Source: Roseovarius sp. TE539
GTDB lineage: Bacteria > Pseudomonadota > Alphaproteobacteria > Rhodobacterales > Rhodobacteraceae
DNA: 64,000 nucleotides
NCBI RefSeq assembly: GCF_003298505.1
Contig: NZ_QNGB01000004.1
Span: forward strand, 62,001 to 126,000
Direction of reading: 5' to 3'
Below the pieces are notes generated by a model. That model saw only the letters and a program-made list of their open reading frames with translations, ran no database searches and was not told the DNA's origin. Position 1 is the stretch's first letter; each line of letters begins with the position of its first letter. Below are positions 35,730 through 43,440 of this stretch, piece by piece. The position numbers were made by a program, and so were the translations under genes.

Positions 35730-36277
35730 CACTTCATTGCGTGGCGCAGCCGGTCCAGCGCCAGACGGATTCGGGATTTGATCGTGCCAAGTGGCAGGCC
35801 CGTCTGCTCGGCAATCTCGGAATGGCTGAGATCCCCGAAATAGGCCTTTTCAATCAATGCTCTCTGTTTTTCCGGCAGCGCCGTCATGGCTTCTGCCAAC
35901 TTCTCGCTTTCCTGTTGCAGGGCAAGGATCTCTGCCTGGTCAGGGCTTTCGTCCGGCCCCCAAATCACCTCTTCCGGTTCCGGCCGGCGCGCCTTGCGCA
36001 AGGCATCTATCTTGCGGTTTCTGGCGATGGTGAAGATCCATGTCGCCGCACTGGCCCGAGCCGGGTCGAATAGATGCGCCTTTTGCCAAAGCGTCGCCAT
36101 CACCTCCTGGGTGCATTCTTCCGCCATGGCCGCGTCCGCGCCCGACCGCATAAGGAAGGCTTTGACCCTTGGTGCGAAATGCGCGAAGAGACGGGCGAAG
36201 GCAGCCTTGTCCTGCGCGTCCCTCACCCGTGCGATGCACGTTACCCATTCGGTGTTTTCCTCGTTCTTCGCCGTCAT
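35729..36277 (-). CDS. rpoE: ECF sigma factor RpoE (singlet-oxygen response)
   Basis: A 182-residue ECF sigma factor. Region 2 is seen in ARLFAHFAPRVKAFLMRSG and ATWIFTIARNRKIDALRK; region 4 in LPEKQRALIEKAYFGDLSHSEIAEQTGLPLGTIKSRIRLALDRLRHAMK. Genetic linkage to a cupin-type ChrR places it in the ECF11 group, which directs the response to singlet oxygen in photosynthetic and aerobic roseobacters. Start at ATG 36277. It is divergent from an operon that resembles a known RpoE target and is itself preceded by a sigma-E-like promoter. Confidence 0.94.
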   Translation of the reverse strand: MTAKNEENTEWVTCIARVRDAQDKAAFARLFAHFAPRVKAFLMRSGADAAMAEECTQEVMATLWQKAHLFDPARASAATWIFTIARNRKIDALRKARRPEPEEVIWGPDESPDQAEILALQQESEKLAEAMTALPEKQRALIEKAYFGDLSHSEIAEQTGLPLGTIKSRIRLALDRLRHAMK

Positions 36278-36390
36278 CACTCGGTCTGATCCCACCCCCG
36301 TTGCGGATTTGGGCTTTGCCCTAGCACAGCCCGCAAACACAGGCGAGGGGACCGGGCGAGCAATGACGTCGGGTTCTTGCAACATGTAAC

Positions 36391-36419
36391 GTCTACGGCC
36401 CGCTTCGCCCGGCGGATCA
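36391..36419 (-). promoter_or_regulatory. Putative sigma-E promoter of rpoE-chrR
   Basis: On the minus strand TGATCC (36419-36414) is followed after 18 bases by TAGAC (36395-36391). TGATCC as -35 and a TA-rich short -10 is the form I recall for the Rhodobacter RpoE (ECF11) regulon. It would start transcription about 105 bases before the rpoE ATG, giving autoregulation. Supported by the matching element on the other strand. Confidence 0.5.
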
Positions 36420-36440
36420 CCTGCCGACCGATTTATTTTG

Positions 36441-36470
36441 TCATCCGCTGCGGCTTGCGGCGCGTAGAAA
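36441..36470 (+). promoter_or_regulatory. Putative sigma-E promoter of the divergent flavoprotein operon
   Basis: TCATCC (36441-36446) and TAGAAA (36465-36470) are separated by 18 bases, the same spacing as on the opposite strand and one mismatch from TGATCC. Predicted transcription begins near 36477, only about five bases before ATG 36482. This favours ATG 36506 as the translation start of the flavoprotein. Confidence 0.45.
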
Positions 36471-36505
36471 CCCCAGACGCAATGAAAAGAAACGGTCAAA
36501 ACACC

Positions 36506-37813
36506 ATGCCATTCGACTCCATGCCGCCCCCGCGCCAGCGTATCGCCGTGATCGGTGCCGGCATTTCCGGAATGGGGGCGGCGCACATGCTGGCGGACAC
36601 CCATGACGTGACACTGTTCGAAGCTGAAAACCGGCTTGGCGGTCATGCCCGCACGGTTATCGCCGGGAAACGCGGCGATCAGCCGGTCGATACCGGTTTC
36701 ATCGTTTTCAACTATGCCAATTATCCACACCTGGCACGCCTTTTCGACAGGCTGGACGTGCCCGTCGTCAAGAGCGACATGAGCTTCGGCGCCTCGATCC
36801 GTGGCGGGGCACTGGAATATGGCCTTGCCAGCGTGAACGCGATATTCGCGCAGCGCCGCAACGTTCTGAACCCCAGCTTTCTTGGCATGCTGCGCGATGT
36901 GATGCGGTTCAATGCCCGTGCGTTGCGCCACACCAGCGATCCCGATCAGACGATCGGCGAGTTTCTCGGCGGCATGGGCCTCGGGCCATGGTTCCGCGAT
37001 TATTACCTGTACCCGCTGACCGGCGCGATATGGTCCACGCCCAAGACAAAGATGGGCGATTTCCCGGCCCACGCGATGATCCGATTCATGGAGAACCATG
37101 CCCTGCTCAACCATACCGGCCAGCATCAGTGGTACACTGTGGCGGGCGGTTCTGTCTCGTATGTGGATCGCCTCGGCGATGACATGAGACGGCTTGGAGT
37201 CACCCTGAGGCTCGGGTGCCCGGTCAGCGGTGTGCGGCGTGGCCCATCCGACGTGGCCGTGCGGGCGCACGGCGGAGACTGGGAAGAATTTGACGAGGTC
37301 GTCTTCGCCACCCATTCCGACGACAGCCTGCGCATGCTGAGTGACGCCACCCCGCACGAGCGGGCCGACCTCGGTGCAATACGCTACCAGCCCAATGACA
37401 TCGTGCTTCACGCCGATGCAAGCGTGATGCCCCGTCGTCGCGCGGTGTGGTCCTCGTGGAACTATACCGAGGCCGAGGCCCGACGCGACGGGCAGATCGA
37501 CCTTACCTACTGGATGAACCGGCTTCAGCCGATCCCGCAGGATGATCTCCACTTCGTGACTCTCAACACGAACCGCACGATCCGCGAAGAGCTGATCTAT
37601 GATCAGGTGACGCTGCGCCATCCCGTTTACGACCTGCCCGCACTGGCAGCACAGCAACGGGTGCGGGCCTCGAACGGTCGCGACCGGACCTGGTTCTGCG
37701 GTGCTTGGCTCAAGCACGGCTTTCACGAGGACGGGCTGTCCAGCGCGGTCGATGTGGTGCATGGCCTTACCGGCGGCGCGGACAGGACCGCGACGGCACC
37801 GCGCGCCGCATGA
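36506..37813 (+). CDS. FAD-dependent amine-oxidase-type oxidoreductase (UfaD-like)
   Basis: A 435-residue flavoprotein of COG2907 type: the FAD motif IAVIGAGISGMGAAHMLADTHDVTLFEAENRLGGHA and FVFNYANYPHLARLFDRL near the start, and WFCGAWLKHGFHEDGLSSAVDV at the end. Its R. sphaeroides relative RSP_1091 belongs to the RpoE regulon and, as I recall, is the fatty-acyl dehydrogenase of methylated furan fatty acid synthesis. ATG 36482 would add eight residues; promoter position favours 36506. It overlaps the DUF1365 gene (ATGA), first of five chained genes. No cyclopropane-synthase-like methyltransferase is in the window. Confidence 0.87.
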   Translation: MPFDSMPPPRQRIAVIGAGISGMGAAHMLADTHDVTLFEAENRLGGHARTVIAGKRGDQPVDTGFIVFNYANYPHLARLFDRLDVPVVKSDMSFGASIRGGALEYGLASVNAIFAQRRNVLNPSFLGMLRDVMRFNARALRHTSDPDQTIGEFLGGMGLGPWFRDYYLYPLTGAIWSTPKTKMGDFPAHAMIRFMENHALLNHTGQHQWYTVAGGSVSYVDRLGDDMRRLGVTLRLGCPVSGVRRGPSDVAVRAHGGDWEEFDEVVFATHSDDSLRMLSDATPHERADLGAIRYQPNDIVLHADASVMPRRRAVWSSWNYTEAEARRDGQIDLTYWMNRLQPIPQDDLHFVTLNTNRTIREELIYDQVTLRHPVYDLPALAAQQRVRASNGRDRTWFCGAWLKHGFHEDGLSSAVDVVHGLTGGADRTATAPRAA

Positions 37814-38565
37814 GGACCGTTGATCATATCGCCGGCCACACGTGGCACGGGCGCAAGGGCGCGATTGAGAACGCGTTCCGCTACGGTGTCGATTACGTGC
37901 TCCTCGACGCCGAGGCGGACCCGGAATGCCCGCGCCTTTTCGGCCGCAACCGGGCCGCGCTGGCATCGGTGCGCGACCAAGATCACGGCGGCCCTCCGGG
38001 TATGGGGCGCGGCCCGCTCTGGGTGCGCGAGGTGCTTCGGACGCATGGCCTTCCAGCTCCAGCACGGATCGAGCTTCTGACCCAGCCGCGCATACTGGGG
38101 CATGTATTCAACCCGGTTTCGTTCTGGATCTGCCGCGACGAACAGGGCGCGCTGCGATCAGTCATCTCCGAGGTCACCAATACCTTCGGCGATCGCCATT
38201 CCTACCTTTGTCACCGCCCCGACATGGCGCCGATCACGGCCGATGACCGGCTGTACGCAGCCAAGCTGCTTCACGTATCGCCGTTCCAGAAGGTCGAGGG
38301 CGGTTACGAGTTCCGGTTTGATCTGAGATCCGACCGCATCGGCATCTGGATCGATTTCACCGGGGGCAACGGGGGCGTGATCGCCACCCTCGTCGGTCCG
38401 CGCGCGCGGCTCAGCAATGCCGGGTTGCTGCGCGCCGTTCTGCGCCGTCCCCTGGGTTCGCGCCGGGTTCTGGCGCTGATTCACTGGCAGGCACTCAAGC
38501 TGTGGTGGAAGGGTGCGCGCTATCGTCCACGGCCCGAGGCGCCCGCGCAGGAGGTGAGCCATTGA
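37810..38565 (+). CDS. DUF1365 family protein
   Basis: A 251-residue protein with the DUF1365 landmarks: HTWHGRKGAIENAFRYGVDYVLLD, LLTQPRILGHVFNPVSFWIC, EVTNTFGDRHSYL and the AAKLLHVSPFQKVEGGYEF block. The invariant residues suggest an enzyme; its Rhodobacter relative (RSP_1090) is linked to furan fatty acid formation and ChrR turnover, as I recall. Coupled by ATGA upstream and TTGA downstream. Confidence 0.9.
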   Translation: MRTVDHIAGHTWHGRKGAIENAFRYGVDYVLLDAEADPECPRLFGRNRAALASVRDQDHGGPPGMGRGPLWVREVLRTHGLPAPARIELLTQPRILGHVFNPVSFWICRDEQGALRSVISEVTNTFGDRHSYLCHRPDMAPITADDRLYAAKLLHVSPFQKVEGGYEFRFDLRSDRIGIWIDFTGGNGGVIATLVGPRARLSNAGLLRAVLRRPLGSRRVLALIHWQALKLWWKGARYRPRPEAPAQEVSH

Positions 38566-39782
38566 CGGCAGCGCCGCGCCTTCCGGCATATGCGCTGTTC
38601 GCGGGGTTGCTGGCGTCTGCGGGATTGCCGCTGTATATCCATGCGCCGAAGTTCTATGTCGACGAATACGGTGTGTCCCTGGCTGCGCTCGGCACCGTTC
38701 TCTTCGGACTCCGCTTGCTGGATGTCCTTCAGGACCCGCTTCTCGGACGTTTGGCGGACCGTCTGCGATTGCGGCGCGGAGCCTCCGTTGCCGTCGCGGT
38801 GGTGGCCATGGCGGCGGCGATGGTGGGCCTGTTCGCCGTGACACCACCGATAGAGCCCCTCGCCTGGTTCGCGGTGATGCTCACGATCGTTTTCTCCGCT
38901 TTCAGTTATCTTACGGTCTGCTTTTACGCGCAGGGCGTGACCGCGGCGGTGACGCTTCAGGGCAAGGGGCATCTGCGCCTTGCACGCTGGCGCGAAAGCG
39001 GTGCCTTGCTGGGGATATGCGCCGCCGCGGTGGCGCCGCTGGCGCTTGGTGGCCACGGCGGATTTGCCATCGGCTTTGCACTGCTTGCGATTGCCGCGCT
39101 GGCGGTGATGCGGCGGGAATGGCGCGCCGCCCCGGTGGCCGGAGCCGGGTTCCTGCCCGTCCTGCGCGACAGGATCGCGCGGCGTCTCCTGGTGATCGCG
39201 ATGGTCAACGCGGCGCCGGTGGCCGTCAGTTCGACCCTCTTTCTCTTCTTTGTCGAAAGCCGCTTGAAAGCGCCCGGTCTCGAGGGGCCGTTCCTTCTAC
39301 TGTTTTTCCTTTCGGCGGCCTTTGCGGCGCCGTTATGGGGACGGGCTGCCGAACATGCCGGCGCCCGCCGCGTGCTTCTGTCCGGGATGGTCCTGTCGAT
39401 CGCGGCCTTCGGAGCGGCGGTGACGCTGGGGCCGGGCGACACCTGGGCCTTCGGGGTGATCTGTGTGGCATCCGGTGCGGCACTGGGTGCGGACATGACG
39501 CTTTTGCCGGCCCTCTTTGCCCGCCGCATGGCGCGTGTCTCTCCCGGGGCGAGCGAGGCTTTCGGCCTCTGGTCCTTCGTGTCCAAGTTCACCCTGGCAT
39601 TCGCGGCGGTGGCGCTTCTGCCCCTGCTCGAGTCGGGTGGCTTTCGCGCTGGCGGGTCCAATGATGCGGAGGCTCTGCTCCTCCTGAGCCTGCTTTACGG
39701 GGCCGTGCCCTGTCTTCTCAAGGCCGTGGCCATCGCGCTTCTGGCGACACTGAAACTCGACGACACGGAGGACGGCGCATGA
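38562..39782 (+). CDS. MFS transporter of the GPH (glycoside-pentoside) type
   Basis: A 406-residue major-facilitator protein with about 12 helices. GPH features are KFYVDEYGVSLAALGTVLFGLRLLDVLQDPLLGRLADR (cation-site region). I start it at TTG 38562, which overlaps the previous stop (TTGA) and has GGAGG seven bases upstream; an in-frame start at 38502 would lie far inside DUF1365. Substrate unknown; in the RpoE-linked operon it may move a lipid precursor. Confidence 0.85.
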   Translation: MTAAPRLPAYALFAGLLASAGLPLYIHAPKFYVDEYGVSLAALGTVLFGLRLLDVLQDPLLGRLADRLRLRRGASVAVAVVAMAAAMVGLFAVTPPIEPLAWFAVMLTIVFSAFSYLTVCFYAQGVTAAVTLQGKGHLRLARWRESGALLGICAAAVAPLALGGHGGFAIGFALLAIAALAVMRREWRAAPVAGAGFLPVLRDRIARRLLVIAMVNAAPVAVSSTLFLFFVESRLKAPGLEGPFLLLFFLSAAFAAPLWGRAAEHAGARRVLLSGMVLSIAAFGAAVTLGPGDTWAFGVICVASGAALGADMTLLPALFARRMARVSPGASEAFGLWSFVSKFTLAFAAVALLPLLESGGFRAGGSNDAEALLLLSLLYGAVPCLLKAVAIALLATLKLDDTEDGA

Positions 39783-40342
39783 CCGCGGCTTCATTCCTTG
39801 CAACCGGCGCCCTGGCGATGCTGGGTCTCGTGTGGCTGCGTGAATACCTGGCAGGGTTCTCCGCGCAGCGGCCGCGGCATTACGCCGACGCGACACCGCA
39901 ATTCGATCTGATCCGCCATCTGAACGGCCCGATGATCTGCGAAGGGGTCATCTACGGGCCCACTGGACGGGTCGCATCACGGTTCACGGGAAGGTTCAAC
40001 GCCGAATGGACCGGCAATCGCGGCGTGATGACAGAACATTTCATCTATGACAGTGGTGAAACCCAGGATCGTGCGTGGCATCTGGAACTGGGCAACGACG
40101 GGGCAATCCGGGCCGAGGCCGCGGACGTGGAGGGCACCGGGCAGGGGCGGCAGTCGGGCCCGACGGTGCAGTTGCGCTATCGGCTGCGCCTGCCGCGGGA
40201 GTCCGGCGGTCACGTCCTTGATGCCAATGACTGGATGTATCTGGCGCCCAATGGCACGATCGTGAACCGGAGCCAGTTCCGCAAGTTCGGCATCAAGGTC
40301 GCGGAACTTGTCGCGACGATGCGCAGGGTGGACGCGTCATGA
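39779..40342 (+). CDS. DUF3833 family membrane-anchored protein
   Basis: A 187-residue protein with one N-terminal hydrophobic segment (residues 4-22) and a beta-rich body. Typical DUF3833 strings are GPMICEGVIYGPTGRVASRFTGRF, GVMTEHFIYDSGETQDRAWHL and DWMYLAPNGTIVNRSQFRKFGIKV. The fold resembles lipocalin-like barrels; function is unknown. Coupled on both sides by ATGA. Confidence 0.85.
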   Translation: MTAASFLATGALAMLGLVWLREYLAGFSAQRPRHYADATPQFDLIRHLNGPMICEGVIYGPTGRVASRFTGRFNAEWTGNRGVMTEHFIYDSGETQDRAWHLELGNDGAIRAEAADVEGTGQGRQSGPTVQLRYRLRLPRESGGHVLDANDWMYLAPNGTIVNRSQFRKFGIKVAELVATMRRVDAS

Positions 40343-41073
40343 CCGGGTGGATCGGAAAAAGATACTGGCTCGTGGGTGCAAGCGAGGGGCTGGGCGCCGC
40401 GCTGGCCCGCCGCATCAGTGCCGCCGGTGCCGAGGTGATCCTGTCGGCCCGCGATGCCGACAAGCTGCATCAGCTGGCCGAATCCCTGCCCGGGCGAACC
40501 CGGGTCGTGCCGGTGGATGTGGCCAGCGACCAAAGCGTTGCCACCGCGGCGGCCCAGGTGGGCCAGGTTGACGGGCTGGTGTACCTCGCCGGCGTCTATT
40601 GGCCAATGTCTTCGGTGAACTGGAACGCTGAACAGGTCACCGCAATGGCTGATATCAACTTCACGGGCGCGATGCGCGTGATCGGTGCTGCCCTGCCGGC
40701 GATGGTGGACCGTGATTCGGGGCATGTCGTGCTGACAGGATCCCTATCGGGCTTTCGCGGTCTGCCCGGCGCGATCGGCTATTGCGCGTCCAAGGCCGGG
40801 ATCATGGCGCTTGCGGAATCGATGCGGGCGGACCTTTGGCGCACCGGTGTGCGGGTGCAACTCGCCAATCCCGGCTTCATCAAGACCCGGCTCACCGACA
40901 AGAACGAGTTTCACATGCCTTTCCTGATGACCCCGGAAACGGCCGCCCGGCAGATGTTCGAGCTGATGTGTGACGAACGCGCTTTCCAACGTCATTTCCC
41001 GGCCGGTTTCAGCCTTGTGTTCCGCATGTCGCGGTTTCTGCCGGACTGGATCTATTACCGTCTTTTTGCGTAG
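40339..41073 (+). CDS. Short-chain dehydrogenase/reductase
   Basis: A 244-residue SDR: cofactor motif VGASEGLGAALARRI, LTGSLSG (catalytic Ser) and the active pair YCASKAG (Tyr, Lys) about residues 154-158. The last of the ATGA-chained genes in the sigma-E-linked operon, corresponding in position to R. sphaeroides RSP_1087. Substrate unknown, plausibly a fatty-acyl intermediate. Confidence 0.88.
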   Translation: MTGWIGKRYWLVGASEGLGAALARRISAAGAEVILSARDADKLHQLAESLPGRTRVVPVDVASDQSVATAAAQVGQVDGLVYLAGVYWPMSSVNWNAEQVTAMADINFTGAMRVIGAALPAMVDRDSGHVVLTGSLSGFRGLPGAIGYCASKAGIMALAESMRADLWRTGVRVQLANPGFIKTRLTDKNEFHMPFLMTPETAARQMFELMCDERAFQRHFPAGFSLVFRMSRFLPDWIYYRLFA

Positions 41074-41142
41074 GATCAAGGAACGGGGCTGCGCGGTGGA
41101 CCAAAGCTGTGCTAGGATCACGTGCCAGGGGGAGTTGCGCTC

Positions 41143-41469
41143 ATGCTCGAAATCAGCACATACAAGATCGCTCAGGTCATACTGATGGCGCGGGAACTCG
41201 ATCGCGCCGAAGGAGAGTTGCGGGCCTTCATCGACCGGCTCGACGAGGAGGAGCAGATCAGCCTGGTCGCGCTGATGTGGATCGGCCGCGAAAGTTTCGC
41301 CGCCGATGAACTGCAGGAGGCCAAGGCCACCGCCCGTGCGGAGGCCACGACGCCGACCGCGGATTACCTCCTGGGGACGCCGCATCTTTCCGATCATCTC
41401 GAGAATGGTCTTGATGAGCTGGGCATTTCCGTGGTGGACGAAGAGGACGAATTGGTGCGTGGCGGCTGA
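41143..41469 (+). CDS. DUF3775 family protein
   Basis: A 108-residue acidic protein. The DUF3775 features are EISTYKIAQVILMARELD, then DEEEQISLVALMWIGRESF and TADYLLGTPHLSDHLENGLDELG. ATG at 41143 with GGGGGAG before it. It trails the SDR by 69 bases and may be transcribed with it. Function unknown. Confidence 0.82.
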   Translation: MLEISTYKIAQVILMARELDRAEGELRAFIDRLDEEEQISLVALMWIGRESFAADELQEAKATARAEATTPTADYLLGTPHLSDHLENGLDELGISVVDEEDELVRGG

Positions 41470-41541
41470 GAGGTCGATGCCACCCCGGGGCATGGTCCTG
41501 CGTTGCTCCAGTCACACGCCCCGGTCTGAAGGATCCCTGCC

Positions 41542-41985
41542 ATGACCACCCTCAGCCTTGATCATGCCCGCATCATCATCGATGCCGCCCTTTCCGGAAA
41601 GAGGTCGGGATCAGAACGGCGGATTGCGGTTTGCGTGGTTGACGCGGGCGGTCATCCCCTGGCCATGAGCCGCGAGGCCGATGCCGCCCCGCTGCTGTCG
41701 CATATCGCCGAGGCCAAGGCAAAGACATGCATCGTCTACGGCAAGCCGAGCAAGACGGTGATGGAATGGGCCGATGCAACGCCAACCTGGTTTCACGGTG
41801 TGCGCGAGGTGGCGCAATCGCGCATGGGCGTGCCTCTCACGGGATCGCGGGGCGGCGTCTTGATCCGCGATGGCGCCTGCGGTGTCCTGGGGGCTGTTGG
41901 CGTGGCCGGAGAGGCCGGTGAGTTCGATGAAGCCTTCGCAGTGGCTGGAATCGGGGCGGCAGGCTTCACCGCCGAGACCGGCTGA
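41542..41985 (+). CDS. GlcG/HbpS family heme-binding-like protein
   Basis: A 147-residue protein of the GlcG/HbpS (COG3193) family: LSLDHARIIIDAAL, VDAGGHPLAMSREADAAPLLSHIAEAKAKT and GVPLTGSRGGVLIRDGACGVLGAVGVAGE. In Streptomyces HbpS binds heme; in many bacteria the role is unknown. No export signal here. It ends before a paired repeat and converges with the saccharopine-type gene. Confidence 0.88.
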   Translation: MTTLSLDHARIIIDAALSGKRSGSERRIAVCVVDAGGHPLAMSREADAAPLLSHIAEAKAKTCIVYGKPSKTVMEWADATPTWFHGVREVAQSRMGVPLTGSRGGVLIRDGACGVLGAVGVAGEAGEFDEAFAVAGIGAAGFTAETG

Positions 41986-42127
41986 GCCAGTGTCGTTCCG
42001 GGTTGACCGCGGCCGTTCCCCGCAGGCGTGACTGCGCCACACACGTCTGTTTTGCGTTCGGGCCACGCAGGCTCCGTGGCGCTGACCTTCGCCTCCGTCT
42101 CCGGCGTCATTGGTGGGACAATGACAA

Positions 42128-42158
42128 CCTCCGCCGGAGTATTTGGGGAAAGATGAAG
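42128..42158 (+). repeat. Interspersed repeat, copy A
   Basis: Begins CCTCCGCCGGAGTATT and ends GGGGAAAGATGAAG. It matches three other copies in the window except for the CCGCCGGAG variation. It faces copy B 13 bases away, so the pair can form a long interrupted stem between two convergent genes. The rest of the 315-base gap (41986-42300) has no gene I can support. Confidence 0.8.
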
Positions 42159-42171
42159 ACCTCCGGTCCGT

Positions 42172-42262
42172 CTTCATCTTTCCTGCAATACTCCCGCCGG
42201 AGGCGCCCCGAGGCGCCGGCCGAAGGCCGGCAACGAGACAGGACTGCGCGCCTGAAAGGCGC
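42172..42262 (-). repeat. Interspersed repeat, copy B (extended form)
   Basis: Minus-strand copy: CCTCCGGCGGGAGTATT then GGAAAGATGAAG at 42172-42203, preceded on its own strand by a GCGCCT-TTC-AGGCGC hairpin (42248-42262) and a GTCCTGTCTCG segment. The 29 bases from 42262 to 42234 match copy D (56594-56622) at 28 positions. The unit is therefore about 90 bases, hairpin at its left end and conserved core at its right. Confidence 0.8.
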
Positions 42263-42300
42263 ACCTTTTGAAAGGCGCCGCGTGGTTCAGCAATTTGGCC

Positions 42301-43440
42301 CTAAAGGTGGTCAACCACCTGCAAATGCTGCGCGAGGCGGTCGATCTCGCCAAGGAGCCGCTGAACCAGCTTGGGGTCGCCTGGCGCCGGCGTAACGCCG
42401 ACGGGGATTTCTCGGTTCATCACGGCCTCCACCACCAGTGATAGCGGGATCGACACCAGCCGTGCCATCGCAGTGCCGCGCGCGTCACCCCAGGCGTCCA
42501 TCACGTAGGTCTTGTGCCAGACGGGCATACCCTCCCTCTCGGCCCTGAGCGAGACACAGAGCACCACGCGGTCGGGCTCGTCCTCCTCATAGGCGTTCTC
42601 GGCCCAGAAGCTGTCGGACATCTCCCTCAGGCGCGCTTCGCCTTCCGGGCCTTCGAGCGTCTCGATTTCGGCGAAAACGTCGCCCCAGGCCTCGGCCCAG
42701 CCGTTGAGCCGCAGCGTGCCGCGCACGAATTCCTTCACCTTCCAGTCCGCATCGAACCCGTAATCCGCCATGAAGGGGATCGAATCGCGGTTCGGATAGA
42801 CCTCGAAGGTCTCGGGCGCTGGCAGCGGTGCGGTATAGCTCGAGAGCGCGTGCCACGGCCGCGCCACGTTGAGTTCCGAGAAGTCCCGGATCGACCGCGA
42901 CGGCGAGCGCAGCGCCTTGAGAACGCCCAGGGGTGACCAGCTGAACTTGTAGCGGAAGGGATTGGGATGTTTCGGGATGCCGCCACAGTAGGAAATGAAG
43001 CTCAACACGTTGTCAGCGTCGCATTCATCGGACGCGCGGTAATCGGCCACGAGGTGATGCGCCATAAGATGGTCGATGCCGGGGTCGAGCCCGACCTCGT
43101 TGACCAAGCAGATGCCGGCCTCGCGCGCGGCGCCGTCGAGGGCGCGCATCTCGGGGGCGATATAGCTTGACGATACGAAATGCGCGCCCTTGGCGATGCA
43201 CATCTCGGCCAGGGGCACGTGCCAGTCGCCGGGCAGCATCGACACAACAACGTCACCGGGTTGCACCTCGGCGCTCAGGGCGTCCACGCTGAAGGCCATG
43301 ATCCGGTTGGTCAGGTCGCCGACGGCCTCCTCGGCCTTTTCGGGGGTCCTGTTCCAGACGGTGATTTCGTGCCCGCCTTCTATCAGCCGCCTCAGCCCGG
43401 GAATGGCCGAAAGCCCGGTGCCGCACCAATGGATTGTCAT
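42301..43440 (-). CDS. Saccharopine dehydrogenase-like (glutamate-forming type)
   Basis: A 379-residue protein of the LYS9/saccharopine reductase fold: Rossmann start MTIHWCGTGLSAIPGLRRLIEGGHEITVWNR, GDVVVSMLPGDWHVPLAEM, NEVGLDPGIDHLMAH and SYCGGIPKHPNPFRYKFSWSP. It would oxidise saccharopine to 2-aminoadipate semialdehyde and glutamate. Overlaps the LYS1-like gene (ATGA). Together they provide a lysine catabolic route used by some roseobacters, for example under salt stress. Confidence 0.87.
   Translation of the reverse strand: MTIHWCGTGLSAIPGLRRLIEGGHEITVWNRTPEKAEEAVGDLTNRIMAFSVDALSAEVQPGDVVVSMLPGDWHVPLAEMCIAKGAHFVSSSYIAPEMRALDGAAREAGICLVNEVGLDPGIDHLMAHHLVADYRASDECDADNVLSFISYCGGIPKHPNPFRYKFSWSPLGVLKALRSPSRSIRDFSELNVARPWHALSSYTAPLPAPETFEVYPNRDSIPFMADYGFDADWKVKEFVRGTLRLNGWAEAWGDVFAEIETLEGPEGEARLREMSDSFWAENAYEEDEPDRVVLCVSLRAEREGMPVWHKTYVMDAWGDARGTAMARLVSIPLSLVVEAVMNREIPVGVTPAPGDPKLVQRLLGEIDRLAQHLQVVDHL

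Noticed and set aside
36278..36310. Plus-strand TGATCC at 36287 as a sigma-E promoter
   Set aside because: No TA-rich -10 occurs at 16-19 bases, unlike the two elements at 36391-36470.
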